A stretch of 14,564 bases of DNA, taken from CALKMS01 sp036796755 (GTDB lineage Bacteria; Actinomycetota; Aquicultoria; SKW223; CALKMS01). The translations under genes and the position numbers were made by a program. This document shows positions 14,119-14,564 of the stretch, piece by piece. Position 1 is the first letter of the stretch. The number at the start of each line of letters is the position of its first letter. The notes beneath the pieces are model-generated. The model saw only the letters and a program-made list of their open reading frames with translations, searched no databases and had not been told where the DNA came from. The stretch is taken from assembly GCA_036796755.1 (NCBI GenBank), contig DAIRCJ010000038.1, positions 1 through 14,564 of the forward strand, read 5' to 3'.

Positions 14119-14564
14119 TTAGGGGCTTGATTGGATGCCGGTTACGCTTTCTTCAACATCAACCAGGCCATGGCCAAAGTAGAAGTCAAAACCCGGATCA
14201 CCAAGGTCATCTGCGGTATTTTCCAGCAAAGATTTGACTTCTTGGGGGTCCCAGTAACCGTTTCCGTTTAAGTCGTAAAGAGGATTTATTGGTGTGGCTA
14301 GAACTTCAGCCACGGCTCCGCTTGCATGGGGAGCGGCCATAGAAGTGCCTGAAAGGGTGGCATACTTTGACCTTTTATAGGTTGAGAGGATATTTGTGCC
14401 CGGAGCAGACAAGTCTACTTCCGGACCGGTTGAAGAGAATTGAGCTAAATTGTCGCTGGAGTCAGTTGCTGAAACGGCAATGACCTCTGGATAGGCAGCG
14501 GGATAGGTTACGCTTCCTCCTGCGTTGTTACCCGCCGCCGCTACCAGAACTAGACCAGCTTGAT
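14119..14564 (-). CDS. Subtilisin-like serine protease (S8), C-terminal part, runs off the window
   Basis: Partial: the reading frame is open to the window edge, leaving about 147 residues plus stop; the Asp and His catalytic residues lie outside. At the edge it reads QAGLVLVAAAGNN, where the Asn after AAAG is the oxyanion-hole residue. VTYPAAYPEVIAVSATD, FSSTGPEVDLSAPGT and SGTSMAAPHASG follow. The catalytic Ser is in GTSMAAPH (codon 14341-14343). The C-terminus ends with the usual GHGLVDVEESV. Between the catalytic helix and the terminal helices lies DLNGNGYWDPQE (14239-14274), with the spacing of an EF-hand/dockerin calcium loop. Such proteases are normally secreted, but the signal peptide is not in view. 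Family assignment is firm; substrate unknown. Confidence 0.93.
   Translation of the reverse strand, partial: QAGLVLVAAAGNNAGGSVTYPAAYPEVIAVSATDSSDNLAQFSSTGPEVDLSAPGTNILSTYKRSKYATLSGTSMAAPHASGAVAEVLATPINPLYDLNGNGYWDPQEVKSLLENTADDLGDPGFDFYFGHGLVDVEESVTGIQSSP

Noticed and set aside
14107..14120. 14-bp A/T palindrome at the end of the protease gene
   Set aside because: It lies in A/T-only sequence where such symmetry is easily random, and it has no promoter context.
1..14564. CRISPR arrays, tRNA, rRNA, insertion sequences or toxin-antitoxin and defence genes
   Set aside because: Reading through the window showed no regularly spaced repeats, cloverleaf-like segments, transposase motifs or known defence domains.

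Overview
The window comes from a bacterial chromosome of intermediate G+C with dense gene packing, short intergenic spaces and frequent GTG/TTG starts. PolA, UvrA, UvrB, CoaE and S1-type proteins make it bacterial. A four-cluster ferredoxin-like protein and an NrpR-family (DUF128) regulator suggest an anaerobic lineage, possibly thermophilic. I cannot place it in a phylum from sequence alone.

Layout. (1) Positions 20-1637: a polyferredoxin gene (minus strand) diverges from an NrpR-like regulator (plus strand). The shared intergenic region holds two tandem GGCAA-N4-TTGCC palindromes lying on candidate promoters in both directions. This is the most interesting part of the window. (2) 1662-2393: ammonia-dependent NAD synthetase nadE (minus), divergent from polA. 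(3) 2496-10212: a tightly packed co-directional cluster, polA (exonuclease domain apparently dead), a four-S1-domain protein with a long acidic tail, coaE, uvrB and a membrane SPFH/prohibitin-like gene. Junctions are 11 nt, a 4-nt ATGA overlap, 1 nt, and an overlap or 5-nt gap, so one operon is likely. (4) 10213-10494: an intergenic region with a C/G-rich palindromic repeat (MITE-like) and a G-quadruplex-type G-run cluster. (5) 10495-13320: uvrA. (6) 13364-13960 (minus): a nitroreductase-family flavoprotein convergent with uvrA. (7) 14119-14564 (minus): the C-terminal part of a subtilisin-like (S8) protease that runs off the window edge.

How the genes fit together. UvrA and UvrB are two parts of the excinuclease, and PolA would fill the repair gap, so much of the window is DNA repair and replication. 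CoaE and NadE make cofactors (CoA, NAD). At the left, the NrpR-like protein is well placed to repress both itself and the divergent Fe-S protein. Known NrpR proteins respond to 2-oxoglutarate, so this pair could link a carbon/nitrogen signal to electron transfer; that link is inference. Several genes (nadE, polA, uvrA) have a -10-like hexamer only 6-9 nt before the start codon and no convincing Shine-Dalgarno, suggesting leaderless or near-leaderless transcripts. Internal operon genes such as the S1 gene carry strong Shine-Dalgarno sequences.
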